Assembly (NCBI RefSeq): GCF_022348085.1
Contig: NZ_JAKRFN010000003.1
Span: 62,001-126,000, forward strand
From: Mycobacterium sp. PSTR-4-N
GTDB taxonomy: Bacteria; Actinomycetota; Actinomycetes; Mycobacteriales; Mycobacteriaceae
Length of the DNA stretch: 64,000 nucleotides
Direction of reading: 5' to 3'
Of this stretch, positions 1 through 8,528 are shown piece after piece. Each line of letters starts with the position of its first letter. Positions within the stretch are counted from its first letter, which is position 1. A model generated the notes under the pieces. That model ran no database searches. It had not been told where the DNA came from and saw only the letters and a program-made list of their open reading frames with translations. The translations under genes and the position numbers were made by a program.

Positions 1-614
1 CCGGGCAGATTGTCGCTCGGGTCACCGCGCAGGGCCGCGAAATCGGGGTACTGCGCCGGGGTGAGACCGTACTTCTCCTGCACGGCATCGGGGGTGAACC
101 GCGTCAGCTCGCTGACGCCCTTGCGCGGGTAGAGCACGGTCACGTCGTTGCTGACCAGTTGCAGTGAATCGCGATCCCCCGTGACGACGAGGACCCGGTA
201 GCCCTCGTTCTCGGCCTGGGTGGCCAGCGTGGCGATGATGTCGTCGGCCTCGAATCCCGGCTCGGCGAGCACCGTGATGCCGAGCGCCCCGAGCACCTCC
301 TTGGTGATGTCGATCTGGCCGCGGAACTCGTCCGGGGTGGCCGACCGGCCCTCCTTGTACTCCGGGTACTTCTCTTTGCGGAACGTCTGGCGCGACACGT
401 CGAACGCGGCGGCGATGTGGCTGGGCTGCTCGTCACGCAGCAGGTTGATCAGCATGGCGGTGAAGCCGTACACCGCGTTGGTGGTGAGACCGCCCTGGGT
501 CTTGAAGTTCTCGGCGGGCAGGGCATAGAACGCGCGGAAGGCCAGCGAGTTGCCGTCCAGCAGCATCAGGGTCTGTTTCTGATCGGTCACCGATGCGGTC
601 TTGGCTGGGCTCAC
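1..614 (-). CDS. polA: DNA polymerase I, N-terminal part (runs off the window)
   Basis: This is the first ~204 residues of DNA polymerase I, the repair and Okazaki-fragment-processing polymerase. The visible part is the 5'-nuclease-like domain: the opening LMLLDGNSLAFRAFYALP, the conserved FDVSRQTFR, the acidic GFEADD and VTGDRD metal-site motifs, and YPDFAALRGDPSDN at the window edge. I chose the GTG at 614 (MSPAKTASV...) because a TAGAGT -10 box ends exactly 7 nt upstream, giving a leaderless start. An in-frame GTG at 623 overlaps that box and is less likely. The gene is divergent from the hydrolase at 737. The family assignment is certain; only the C-terminal part lies outside the window. 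Confidence 0.95.
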   Translation of the reverse strand, partial: MSPAKTASVTDQKQTLMLLDGNSLAFRAFYALPAENFKTQGGLTTNAVYGFTAMLINLLRDEQPSHIAAAFDVSRQTFRKEKYPEYKEGRSATPDEFRGQIDITKEVLGALGITVLAEPGFEADDIIATLATQAENEGYRVLVVTGDRDSLQLVSNDVTVLYPRKGVSELTRFTPDAVQEKYGLTPAQYPDFAALRGDPSDNLP

Positions 615-621
615 GGCCTTC

Positions 622-627
622 ACTCTA
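622..627 (-). promoter_or_regulatory. polA -10 box, leaderless start
   Basis: TAGAGT on the minus strand matches the actinobacterial TANNNT -10 hexamer. Seven bases separate it from the GTG at 614, the spacing expected when transcription begins at the start codon. No ribosome binding site is visible. This is an inference from spacing only. Confidence 0.5.
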
Positions 628-698
628 AGCACCGCGACCGACACGACGACCGGCGGGAATGAACGCGGGGTCGGCACCGTTTCACCGAGCGTCCATTC

Positions 699-719
699 TT
701 ATATAACATCGTTCTATAA
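699..719. promoter_or_regulatory. Candidate TetR operator upstream of the hydrolase-TetR pair
   Basis: A 21-bp imperfect palindrome: outer arms TTATA/TATAA and inner arms AAC/GTT, with 8 of 10 symmetric pairs matching around the T at 709. It is the most AT-rich patch of the polA-hydrolase gap and lies 17 bp upstream of the ATG at 737. Its position ahead of an operon whose second gene is a TetR regulator suggests autoregulation. The binding protein is inferred. Confidence 0.6.
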
Positions 720-736
720 CGAGCAGGAGCACCGCC

Positions 737-1534
737 ATGACGAACATCGTCTTCATCCACGGCCTGTGGGTCGCCCACACCGCATGGCAACCCTGGATCG
801 ACTACGTCGCCGAACACGGTCATCAGGGCATCGCCCCGGCGTGGCCCGGCGAGCTGCCGACGGTCGAGGAGACCCGGCAGAACCCGGCGGCACAAGCCGG
901 ATTCGGTATCGACGAGCTGACCGCCCACTACGCACGCATCCTCGACGAGTTCGACACTCCGCCCGTGGTGATCGGGCACTCGTTCGGTGGGTTGATCGCA
1001 CAGCGGCTGCTCGGGGAGAACAAGGCGGCCGCCGCCATCGCCATCGACCCCGCCCCGATCAAGGGCGTGACGGGACTGCCGTTCACACAGCTGCGCTCGG
1101 CGTTCCCGGTGCTGGGCAACCCGCTCAATCGCGGGCGCGCCAAGGCCCTGACGCGGGCGCAGTGGCGGTACGGCTTCGGCAACGCGGTGAGCCAGGAAGA
1201 ATCCGACGCATTGTGGGAGCAGTGGTCGATCCCCTCCCCGGGCAAGCCGCTGTTCGAGGCGGCCGGCGCCAACCTGCACCGCCGCTCGCCGGCGGCGGTC
1301 GACACCGCGAATGCGGAGCGCGGACCGCTGTTGATCACCGCCGGATCAGACGATCACACCGTGCCGCGCGCGACCGCCGAGGCAGCCCACCGGCTGTACC
1401 GCAGCGATGCCGTCACCGACTTCCACCCGTTCGAGGGGCGCGGTCACTCGCTGACCATCGACCACGGCTGGCGTGACGTCGCCGACGAGACGCTCGCCTG
1501 GCTCGCCCGCCGAGGCGTCACCGAGGCGGCGTGA
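737..1534 (+). CDS. Alpha/beta hydrolase
   Basis: A 265-residue cytoplasmic alpha/beta hydrolase, probably an esterase or lipase-like enzyme of unknown substrate. It opens with the oxyanion motif VFIHGLW (residues 5-11), has the nucleophile elbow GHSFGG with Ser82, an acid region GSDDHTVP, and a C-terminal GRGHSLTIDHGW that supplies the histidine. AGGAG sits 7 nt before the ATG. The stop overlaps the GTG of the TetR gene by 4 bp, so the two are translationally coupled; the hydrolase probably acts on, or makes, the regulator's ligand. No signal peptide is visible. Confidence 0.85.
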   Translation: MTNIVFIHGLWVAHTAWQPWIDYVAEHGHQGIAPAWPGELPTVEETRQNPAAQAGFGIDELTAHYARILDEFDTPPVVIGHSFGGLIAQRLLGENKAAAAIAIDPAPIKGVTGLPFTQLRSAFPVLGNPLNRGRAKALTRAQWRYGFGNAVSQEESDALWEQWSIPSPGKPLFEAAGANLHRRSPAAVDTANAERGPLLITAGSDDHTVPRATAEAAHRLYRSDAVTDFHPFEGRGHSLTIDHGWRDVADETLAWLARRGVTEAA

Positions 1535-2112
1535 CAGTGCCCCGGCGTCGCACCGCCAGCGAGCAGGTCTCGGCCGCGCTACTCAGCGCGGCCGAGACGG
1601 TGTTGGACCGCGACGGTGCCGCCGCGGTGACGGTGCGATCCGTCGCCCAAGAGGCCGGAGTGGCGCCGATGGGCGTCTACAACCGATTCACCAACAAGGA
1701 CGGGTTGCTCGCCGCCCTGGCCCTGCGCGCGTTCGACGGCCTCGCCGCTGCCATCGAGGTCGACACGTCCGGCACACCGGCCGACCGACTGCGCCGTTCC
1801 GCAAAGGGCTACCGCCGGTTCGCGATCTCTCACCCCGCGCGCTACGCCTTGATCTTCGCGGCAGGCTCACCGGCCGCCGACCCCGCCTCGCCGGTGACCG
1901 CGCGGGGTCGAGAGGTGTTCGGCACCCTCGTCGACCTGGTTGCGGCGCTTGCACTGGGGCCGGGCCTCGACCCGCGGGAAGCCGCCCAGGCCGTGTGGAA
2001 CGCGCAGCACGGCGCTGTCACGCTGGAAGTCGCCGGGCTTGTCCAGACACCCGATGCGACTGCGGCTTTCGCGCGGACCATCGACCTCGTCATCCGCGGC
2101 CTGCAGGCCTGA
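1531..2112 (+). CDS. TetR/AcrR family transcriptional regulator
   Basis: A 193-residue TetR-type repressor. Residues ~8-58 form the N-terminal helix-turn-helix domain (VRSVAQEAGVAPMGVYNRFTNKDGLL is the recognition region). The rest is an all-helical ligand domain of the WHG type, with HPARYALIFAAG as its hallmark. The GTG start overlaps the hydrolase stop (GTGA). It probably represses its own operon through the palindrome at 699-719. The 3' end overlaps the convergent LysR gene by 23 bp. The ligand is unknown. Confidence 0.85.
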   Translation: MTVPRRRTASEQVSAALLSAAETVLDRDGAAAVTVRSVAQEAGVAPMGVYNRFTNKDGLLAALALRAFDGLAAAIEVDTSGTPADRLRRSAKGYRRFAISHPARYALIFAAGSPAADPASPVTARGREVFGTLVDLVAALALGPGLDPREAAQAVWNAQHGAVTLEVAGLVQTPDATAAFARTIDLVIRGLQA

Positions 2113-2977
2113 GCCGGCGCAGCGCCAGGGCGCAGAACGCGTGTGCCGCCGGACCGGCCGCCTCCCTGCGCCACGCCCACACCAACCGTCCGCGCAGCGT
2201 CGGAGTCAGCCGAAGAGCGTGTAGACCAGCGTCACCGCGCGCCATCGACCGGGGCAGGATCGCCACACCCAATCCTCGGCGCGCCAAGTCGGCCAACTCG
2301 AGCGGATTGGTCGCCTCGAAGCCGATCCGCGGTCGCAAACCCTGTGCAGCGCAGGCCTCGTCGAGACGGGACCGCAGCCCGGTGCCCTCGGGGAGGGCTA
2401 TCAGCGTCTGCCCACACAGTTCCGGCAGCGTCAGGGTCTTGCGGTGACGCAGCGGATGCTCCGGAGCGACTGCCGGCTCGATGATCTCGTCGGTGATGAC
2501 CGCACAGTCGAGGCCCACAGGGACGGCGTCGGCGGGGATCGACACGATCGCGACATCGAGGCGGCCATCAGCGAGCTTGTCGAGCAGGGCGTCGGAATTG
2601 TCGGTGAGCAGCGTGAGCTCCACCTGGGGATGGTCGCGGTGGAAGTCGGCCATCAGCGCGGCGATGTCGACCGGATGCAGCGTCACCGTGCCGATCGCGA
2701 CGGAACCGCGGACCATGTGGGCGACCTCGTCGACCGCGTGCTGCGCTGCTCGGACCGCGGCCAGAGCCGCTCTGGCATGCGGCAGCAGCGCCGAGCCGGC
2801 CTCGGTCAGTCGCACCTCGCGATTCGACCGGTTCAGCAGCTGCTGGCCGACCATCCGTTCCAGGCGACGGATCTGGGCGCTGACGGCGGGCTGCGCCACC
2901 CGCTCGCGCTGCGCGGCCCGGGTGAAGCTGCCTTCCTCCACGACCGCGACCAGATATTCGAGCTGACGAAGCTCCAT
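2090..2977 (-). CDS. LysR family transcriptional regulator
   Basis: A 295-residue LysR-type regulator. The winged helix-turn-helix occupies residues 1-60 (LRQLEYLVAVVEEGSFTRAAQ, then QPAVSAQIRRLE), followed by a type 2 periplasmic-binding-protein-like effector domain. It is divergent from the hydrolase at 3048 across a 70-bp AT-rich gap, the classic layout of a LysR protein that regulates its neighbour. The ligand cannot be read from the sequence. Confidence 0.88.
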   Translation of the reverse strand: MELRQLEYLVAVVEEGSFTRAAQRERVAQPAVSAQIRRLERMVGQQLLNRSNREVRLTEAGSALLPHARAALAAVRAAQHAVDEVAHMVRGSVAIGTVTLHPVDIAALMADFHRDHPQVELTLLTDNSDALLDKLADGRLDVAIVSIPADAVPVGLDCAVITDEIIEPAVAPEHPLRHRKTLTLPELCGQTLIALPEGTGLRSRLDEACAAQGLRPRIGFEATNPLELADLARRGLGVAILPRSMARGDAGLHALRLTPTLRGRLVWAWRREAAGPAAHAFCALALRRLRPAGRG

Positions 2978-2989
2978 AACGATCGATTA
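2977..2989. promoter_or_regulatory. Possible LysR box (T-N11-A) between divergent genes
   Basis: TAA and TTA flank a CGATCG-containing centre, giving a T-N11-A pattern typical of LysR-type boxes. It overlaps the lysR start codon in an AT-rich 70-bp divergent gap. Only three outer base pairs are symmetric, so support is weak. Confidence 0.3.
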
Positions 2990-3047
2990 TAGGAAGAAGA
3001 ATGAATATGTATTGGACGTATAGCCGTCTGCGGTTCACCGTGGAGAC

Positions 3048-3722
3048 ATGACCACGTACGTTCTCGTTCCTGGAATGTGCCACGGCGCCTGGTGTTTCGA
3101 CGATCTAGCCGGGGCGTTGCAGACCGCCGGCCACCACGTCGTCGCCGTCACCCTGAGCGGCGTCGCAGAACGCGCCCATGTGTTGCACGGTGGGGTGAAC
3201 CTCGACACGCACATCGTCGACGTCCTCGCCGCCATTGACAACGCCTGTGCCACAGAGGATCTCGTCCTGCTCGGACACAGTTACGGCGGGATGGTGATCA
3301 CCGGCGTGGCCGATCGGATCGCTGCACGGGTGGACTCGCTCGTGTTCGTCGACGCGGTGGTGCCTCGCGACGGCGAATCCTGTTGGGATCTGGTCAACGA
3401 TGACGAGCGGCGCTGGTACCTCGGGGTGGACGAGACAGGTTTCGGCGTACCGCCGCTGCCGTTCTTCGACCAGCGGGCCACCTCGCATCCGCTAGCCTCG
3501 GTGCTGCAGCCGCTCCGGGTGCGCGGCGACCTCGCCCGCTTCCGGCAGCGCACCTATGTCTACGCGCGGGACTGGCCCGGCGAATCCCCGCTGCAGCGCT
3601 CCTACGACCGCGTCCGTACGGACGCGACCTGGGTCACCCACGAGCTCGATGGCAAACACAACCTGATGCGGGACACCCCCGACGAGCTGCGCGACATCGT
3701 GCTTGCCGCAAGCGCCCCATAG
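3048..3722 (+). CDS. Alpha/beta hydrolase (hydroxynitrile lyase/esterase-like)
   Basis: A 224-residue alpha/beta hydrolase of the compact plant-esterase/hydroxynitrile-lyase-like group. It has the N-terminal oxyanion motif LVPGMCHGAWCF, the nucleophile elbow GHSYGG, the acid strand VFVDAVVPRDGES, and a C-terminal LDGKHNLMRDTPDEL segment that places a histidine near the end. TGGAG lies just before the ATG. It is divergent from the LysR regulator and probably its target. The substrate is unknown. Confidence 0.82.
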   Translation: MTTYVLVPGMCHGAWCFDDLAGALQTAGHHVVAVTLSGVAERAHVLHGGVNLDTHIVDVLAAIDNACATEDLVLLGHSYGGMVITGVADRIAARVDSLVFVDAVVPRDGESCWDLVNDDERRWYLGVDETGFGVPPLPFFDQRATSHPLASVLQPLRVRGDLARFRQRTYVYARDWPGESPLQRSYDRVRTDATWVTHELDGKHNLMRDTPDELRDIVLAASAP

Positions 3723-3738
3723 CCGGGGCCAGAGCAGA

Positions 3739-3754
3739 CTGGAACACGTTTCAG
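3739..3754. promoter_or_regulatory. Candidate KstR operator for the DUF35/thiolase pair
   Basis: TGGAACACGTTTCA (3740-3753) matches the KstR cholesterol-regulon consensus TnnAACnnGTTnnA at every fixed position. A flanking C/G pair extends the inverted repeat to 16 bp. It lies 19 bp upstream of the probable -10 box of the DUF35 gene. The consensus is known from mycobacterial KstR; the assignment here is by match and gene content. Confidence 0.65.
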
Positions 3755-3772
3755 TTTTCCGGCATGACTGGG

Positions 3773-3778
3773 TAGGCT
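3773..3778 (+). promoter_or_regulatory. -10 box of the DUF35/thiolase operon
   Basis: TAGGCT fits TANNNT and ends 6 nt before the GTG at 3785. No ribosome binding site precedes the gene, so a leaderless mRNA starting at the GTG is likely. Confidence 0.5.
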
Positions 3779-3784
3779 GACCCC

Positions 3785-4219
3785 GTGTCAGCATCCACGC
3801 AACCCGCCGTCGAGGGCTGGTTCGCCACCGATGGTTCTGGCGAGGCCTACCTCATCGGCGCCAAATGCCATCAGTGCGGAACCTTCGTCTTCCCGCCGCG
3901 CGAGAACAACTGTCCGAACCCCGGCTGTGACGGCGACGAGCTGGCGCAGGTGCCGCTGTCACGGCGCGGCACGCTGTGGAGCTACACCGAGAACCGCTAC
4001 GCCCCACCCCCGCCCTATCCATCGCCGGACCCCTTCGAACCGTTCGCCGTCGCCGCGGTGGAGCTGGCCGCCGAAGGATTGATCGTGCTGGGCAAGGTGG
4101 TCGAGGGCACGCTGGCCGCCGACCTGAAGGTCGGCATGGAGATGGAGCTGACCACGATGCCGCTCTACGTCGACGACGACGGCACCGAACGCATCGTGCA
4201 CGCCTGGAGGATCGCATGA
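3785..4219 (+). CDS. Zn-ribbon/OB-fold DUF35 protein (Rv1628c type)
   Basis: A 144-residue DUF35 protein, the acyl-CoA-binding partner of SCP-x-type thiolases or aldolases. An N-terminal rubredoxin-like zinc ribbon uses Cys28, Cys31, Cys43 and Cys48, followed by an OB-fold (GTLWSYTENRYAPPPP... through VGMEMELT). In steroid side-chain degradation, DUF35 partners such as ChsH2 activate Ltp2-type thiolase-fold aldolases, and the 4-bp ATGA overlap with the thiolase gene supports a complex here. A KstR-type box lies upstream. The steroid link is inferred. Confidence 0.85.
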   Translation: MSASTQPAVEGWFATDGSGEAYLIGAKCHQCGTFVFPPRENNCPNPGCDGDELAQVPLSRRGTLWSYTENRYAPPPPYPSPDPFEPFAVAAVELAAEGLIVLGKVVEGTLAADLKVGMEMELTTMPLYVDDDGTERIVHAWRIA

Positions 4220-5415
4220 GTCCGGAACCGGTTTACATCCTCGGCGCAGGGATGCACCCCTGGGGCAAGTGGGGACGCGACTTCACCGAATACGGCGTCG
4301 TCGCCGCCCGCGCGGCGCTTGCGGAGGCGGGATTGGACTGGCGCCAGATCCAACTCGTCGCCGGGGCCGACACCATCCGCAACGGCTACCCCGGCTTCGT
4401 CGCCGGTGCCACGTTCGCTCAGAAGCTGGGCTGGAACGGCATTCCCGTCACCTCCAGCTACGCCGCCTGCGCCAGCGGGTCGCAGGCGCTGCAGAGTGCC
4501 CGCGCGCAGATCCTGGCCGGCCTGTGCGACGTCGCGCTCGTCATCGGTGCCGACACCACACCGAAGGGCTTCTTCGCCCCCGTCGGAGGGGAACGCAAGA
4601 ACGATCCGGATTGGCAACGCTTCCACCTGATCGGCGCGACCAACACCGTGTACTTCGCGCTGCTCGCCCGGAGGCGGATGGACCTCTACGGCGCCACGCT
4701 CGAAGACTTCGCGAACGTCAAGGTGAAGAACGCCCGCCACGGCCTCAACAACCCGAATGCGCGCTACCGCAAGGAAGCGACCGTCGAGGACGTACTGGCC
4801 AGCCCTGTGGTCTCCGACCCCCTGCGGCTGCTCGACATCTGCGCCACCTCCGACGGCGCGGCCGCGATCATCGTGGCCAGCAAGGCGTTCACGGAGAAGC
4901 ACCTCGGCTCGACGGCCGGCGTCCCGTCTGTGCGTGCGGTGAGCCTGCAGTCCCCGCAGTACCCCCAGCATCTGCCCGAATTGCCGGACATCGCAACCGA
5001 TTCGACGGCCGTGGTGCCCGGCCCCAAGCGAGTGTTCAAAGATCAGATCCTCGATGCCGCGTACGCCGAGGCGGGGATCGGACCCGAGGACCTCAGCCTG
5101 GCCGAGGTCTACGACCTGTCGACCGCGCTGGAACTCGACTGGTACGAGCACCTGGGACTGTGCAAGAAGGGTGAGGCCGAACATCTTCTGCGCAGCGGCG
5201 CGACCACCATCGGCGGGCGCATCCCGGTCAACGCATCGGGCGGGCTCGCGAGCTTCGGCGAGGCCATTCCCGCGCAGGCCATCGCGCAGGTCTGCGAGCT
5301 CACCTGGCAGCTGAAGGGGCAGGCCACCGGCCGCCAGGTCGAGGGCGCCACTGTGGGCATCACCGCCAACCAGGGCCTGTTCGGCCACGGCTCGTCCGTC
5401 GTCGTCGCCCGGTAG
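4216..5415 (+). CDS. Thiolase family protein / SCP-x-type lipid-transfer protein (Rv1627c type)
   Basis: A 399-residue thiolase-fold enzyme. The nucleophilic cysteine is Cys85 in SYAACASGSQAL. Other landmarks are LLDICATSDGAAAIIV, the catalytic-loop NASGG and the C-terminal GLFGHGSS, where the second cysteine of classical thiolases is not evident. That suggests a lyase/aldolase or SCP-x role rather than simple beta-ketothiolysis. The start at 4216 overlaps the DUF35 stop, so the two are coupled. A longer open frame runs upstream but only crosses the DUF35 gene out of frame. Confidence 0.88.
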   Translation: MSPEPVYILGAGMHPWGKWGRDFTEYGVVAARAALAEAGLDWRQIQLVAGADTIRNGYPGFVAGATFAQKLGWNGIPVTSSYAACASGSQALQSARAQILAGLCDVALVIGADTTPKGFFAPVGGERKNDPDWQRFHLIGATNTVYFALLARRRMDLYGATLEDFANVKVKNARHGLNNPNARYRKEATVEDVLASPVVSDPLRLLDICATSDGAAAIIVASKAFTEKHLGSTAGVPSVRAVSLQSPQYPQHLPELPDIATDSTAVVPGPKRVFKDQILDAAYAEAGIGPEDLSLAEVYDLSTALELDWYEHLGLCKKGEAEHLLRSGATTIGGRIPVNASGGLASFGEAIPAQAIAQVCELTWQLKGQATGRQVEGATVGITANQGLFGHGSSVVVAR

Positions 5416-5423
5416 TCGTTTTC

Positions 5424-5485
5424 GCGAGCGCGCGCGTCTGCACGCGACACGCCGCGCCACACTGGCAATATGCGCGCCCTCGCGA
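5424..5485. repeat. 62-bp palindromic repeat, copy A
   Basis: A GC-rich element with terminal inverted ends (GCGAGCGCGCG against GCGCGCCCTCGCG) and an internal GTCTGCACGC core. It starts 9 bp after the thiolase stop. An inverted copy lies at 5742-5803, beyond the DUF167 gene. It looks like a dispersed palindromic intergenic repeat or MITE-like element and could fold as a terminator for the thiolase operon. Confidence 0.7.
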
Positions 5486-5497
5486 CTCAATGAGCGG

Positions 5498-5893
5498 GTG
5501 GCTGATGTCATATCGGTGCGGGTGAAGCCCGGCAGCGCGAAGGGACCTGCCGTCGAGAGGGATCCCGACGGCATGCTGACGATCTATGTCCGCGAGCGTG
5601 CTGTCGACGGCAAGGCCAACCAGGCCGTCATCCGGGTGCTCGCCGAACACCTCGGTGTGCCGCGCAACCGGGTGACGCTGACCGCGGGGGCCACCTCGCG
5701 GCTGAAGCGCTTCCGCGTCGATCAGCGCGCGCTCAGAGTGCGGCGAGCGCGCGCGAACTCACAGAATGGCCCGGCGTGTTGCGTGCAGACACGCGCGCTC
5801 GCCGAAACAAGGCACCCTCTCAGGCGACGCCGAGGTAGGCCGCGCGAATACTGTCGTCTGCCAACAACTCTCGCGCATTGCCCGACCGGGTGA
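5498..5893 (+). CDS. DUF167 (YggU-type) protein with an unusual C-terminal extension
   Basis: Residues 1-76 are a complete DUF167 domain: VISVRVKPGSAKGP, then YVRERAVDGKANQAVIRVLAEHLGVPRNRVTLTAGATSRLKRFRV. Family members usually end about here. This frame has no stop, so it continues for another ~55 residues through the inverted repeat at 5742-5803 and into the convergent livF gene, ending at 5893 (131 aa). The extension is Arg-rich and looks non-native. The start is a GTG. The function of the family is not established. Confidence 0.75.
   Translation: MADVISVRVKPGSAKGPAVERDPDGMLTIYVRERAVDGKANQAVIRVLAEHLGVPRNRVTLTAGATSRLKRFRVDQRALRVRRARANSQNGPACCVQTRALAETRHPLRRRRGRPREYCRLPTTLAHCPTG
5742..5803. 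repeat. 62-bp palindromic repeat, copy B (inverted relative to copy A)
   Basis: On the minus strand this closely matches copy A: GCGAGCGCGCG start, the TGTCTGCACGC and ACACGCCG cores, and a GCGCGCTCGCC end. It lies inside the open frame of the DUF167 gene and 17 bp beyond the livF stop, so it may also terminate liv transcripts. I noticed no further copies in the window. Confidence 0.7.
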
Positions 5894-6563
5894 CCTCACC
5901 GGTCTCCAGGATGTAGGCCCGATCGGAGCGACTGAGCGCCTGCTGGGCGTTCTGCTCCACGAGCAGCACCGTGGTTCCGGTCGAGTTGATCTCGGCGATG
6001 ATCTTGAAGATCTGAGAGATCACCATCGGTGCGAGCCCCATCGACGGCTCGTCGAGCAGCAGCACCTTGGGCCGGGCCATCAACGCCCGCCCGATCGCCA
6101 GCATCTGCTGCTCGCCACCGGACAGCGTGCCGCCGACCTGGCTTTTGCGCTCCGCGAGCCGCGGGAACGTCTGCAGTATCCACTCCAGCCGCTCGTCGTG
6201 CTCCGCCTTGGACGGGAATTTGCGTCCGTAGCAACCCATTTCGAGGTTCTCGAGGATCGTCATGCCGGGGAACACGCCGCGCCCCTCGGGCGCCTGGATC
6301 AGGCCGTCGGTCACCCGCCGGTGCGCCTTGACGCGGCTCACGTCCTGCCCGTCGAACCACACCGAACCCGATGTCAGCGGCAGCAGCCCGGAGATCGCCC
6401 GCATCATCGTGGTCTTGCCCGCGCCGTTGGAGCCGAGCAGCGTGACCAGCTCGCCCTCGTGCACAGTCAACGACACGGAGTGCAGCGCCTTGATACGGCC
6501 GTAGTGCACCACGACATCGCGGGCCTCCAGCAGCACCGGTCGGGACTCAGCTGAGCTCGTCAT
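5820..6563 (-). CDS. livF: Branched-chain amino acid ABC transporter, ATP-binding protein LivF
   Basis: A 247-residue cytoplasmic ATPase of the hydrophobic amino acid (HAAT) family. Walker A is GSNGAGKTT, the signature is LSGGEQQMLAIGRAL, Walker B is VLLLDEPSMGLAP and the switch region is VLLVEQNAQQAL. It powers import together with LivG through LivM/LivH. Its start overlaps the 3' end of livG by 17 bp. Residues such as MGLAPM and VEQNA distinguish LivF from LivG. Confidence 0.95.
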   Translation of the reverse strand: MTSSAESRPVLLEARDVVVHYGRIKALHSVSLTVHEGELVTLLGSNGAGKTTMMRAISGLLPLTSGSVWFDGQDVSRVKAHRRVTDGLIQAPEGRGVFPGMTILENLEMGCYGRKFPSKAEHDERLEWILQTFPRLAERKSQVGGTLSGGEQQMLAIGRALMARPKVLLLDEPSMGLAPMVISQIFKIIAEINSTGTTVLLVEQNAQQALSRSDRAYILETGEVTRSGNARELLADDSIRAAYLGVA

Positions 6564-7370
6564 CGGGCACTCCCAGGTAAGCGGCGATGACCTTGGGGTC
6601 CTCGCGGATCTCGGCCGGCAGGCCGTCGGCGATCTTGCGGCCGAACTCCAACACCACGATGCGATCGGTCACCCCCATGACCAACCGCATGTCGTGTTCA
6701 ATCAGCAGCACGGTGTATCCGTCGTCGCGGATCTTGCGGATCAGGTCGATCAGCGCCGACTTCTCGCTGGGGTTGAACCCGGCCGCGGGCTCGTCGAGGC
6801 ACAGCAGCTTCGGTTCGGTGGCCAACGCACGGGCGATCTCCAGCCGGCGCTGGTCACCGTAGGAGAGGTTCTTTGCCTTCTCCTCCCCACGGTGCGCAAT
6901 GCCGACGAAATGCAGCAGGGCTGCTGACCGTTCGATCGCCTCCCTCTCCTCGCGGCGATGACGTGGCGACCGGAACAGCGCACCCGGCACCGACGTCCGG
7001 TGTCGGGCATCCGTACCGACCATGACGTTCTCCAACGCCGTCATCTCCCCGAACAGCCGGATGTTCTGGAACGTACGGGCGATTCCCCGCCGGGTGATCT
7101 GATGTCGCTTGATCCGTCCGAGGATCTCACCGTCGAACGTCACCGACCCCGCACTGGGGCGGTAGACGCCGGTGATCGCGTTGAAGCAGGTGGTTTTCCC
7201 GGCACCATTGGGCCCGATCAGTCCGAGGATCTCACCGCGACGGATGTCGAAGGTCACCGAGTCCAGTGCGACCAAACCGCCGAACTGCACGGTCAGGTCC
7301 TTGGTGGCCAGCAGCACCTCGCCCTCGTCGGCGGCGATCTCGCGGTGCACGCCGGCCAGGTCCTCGATGC

Positions 7371-7374
<4 letters not shown>
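6547..7374 (-). CDS. livG: Branched-chain amino acid ABC transporter, ATP-binding protein LivG
   Basis: A 275-residue ATPase, the partner of LivF. Walker A is GPNGAGKTT, with the LivG-typical continuation [24 protein letters not shown] forms the Q-loop region, [15 protein letters not shown] the signature, [12 protein letters not shown]alker B and VLLIEHDM the switch. There is an extra ~12 residues at the N-terminus. The ATG overlaps the livM stop (ATGA), indicating coupled translation. Confidence 0.95.

Positions 7375-8524
<1,150 letters not shown>

Positions 8525-8528
<4 letters not shown>

Noticed and set aside
5418..5812. Insertion sequence around the DUF167 gene
   Set aside because: No transposase; DUF167 is a common housekeeping-type gene, so the two repeats are more likely independent palindromic elements.
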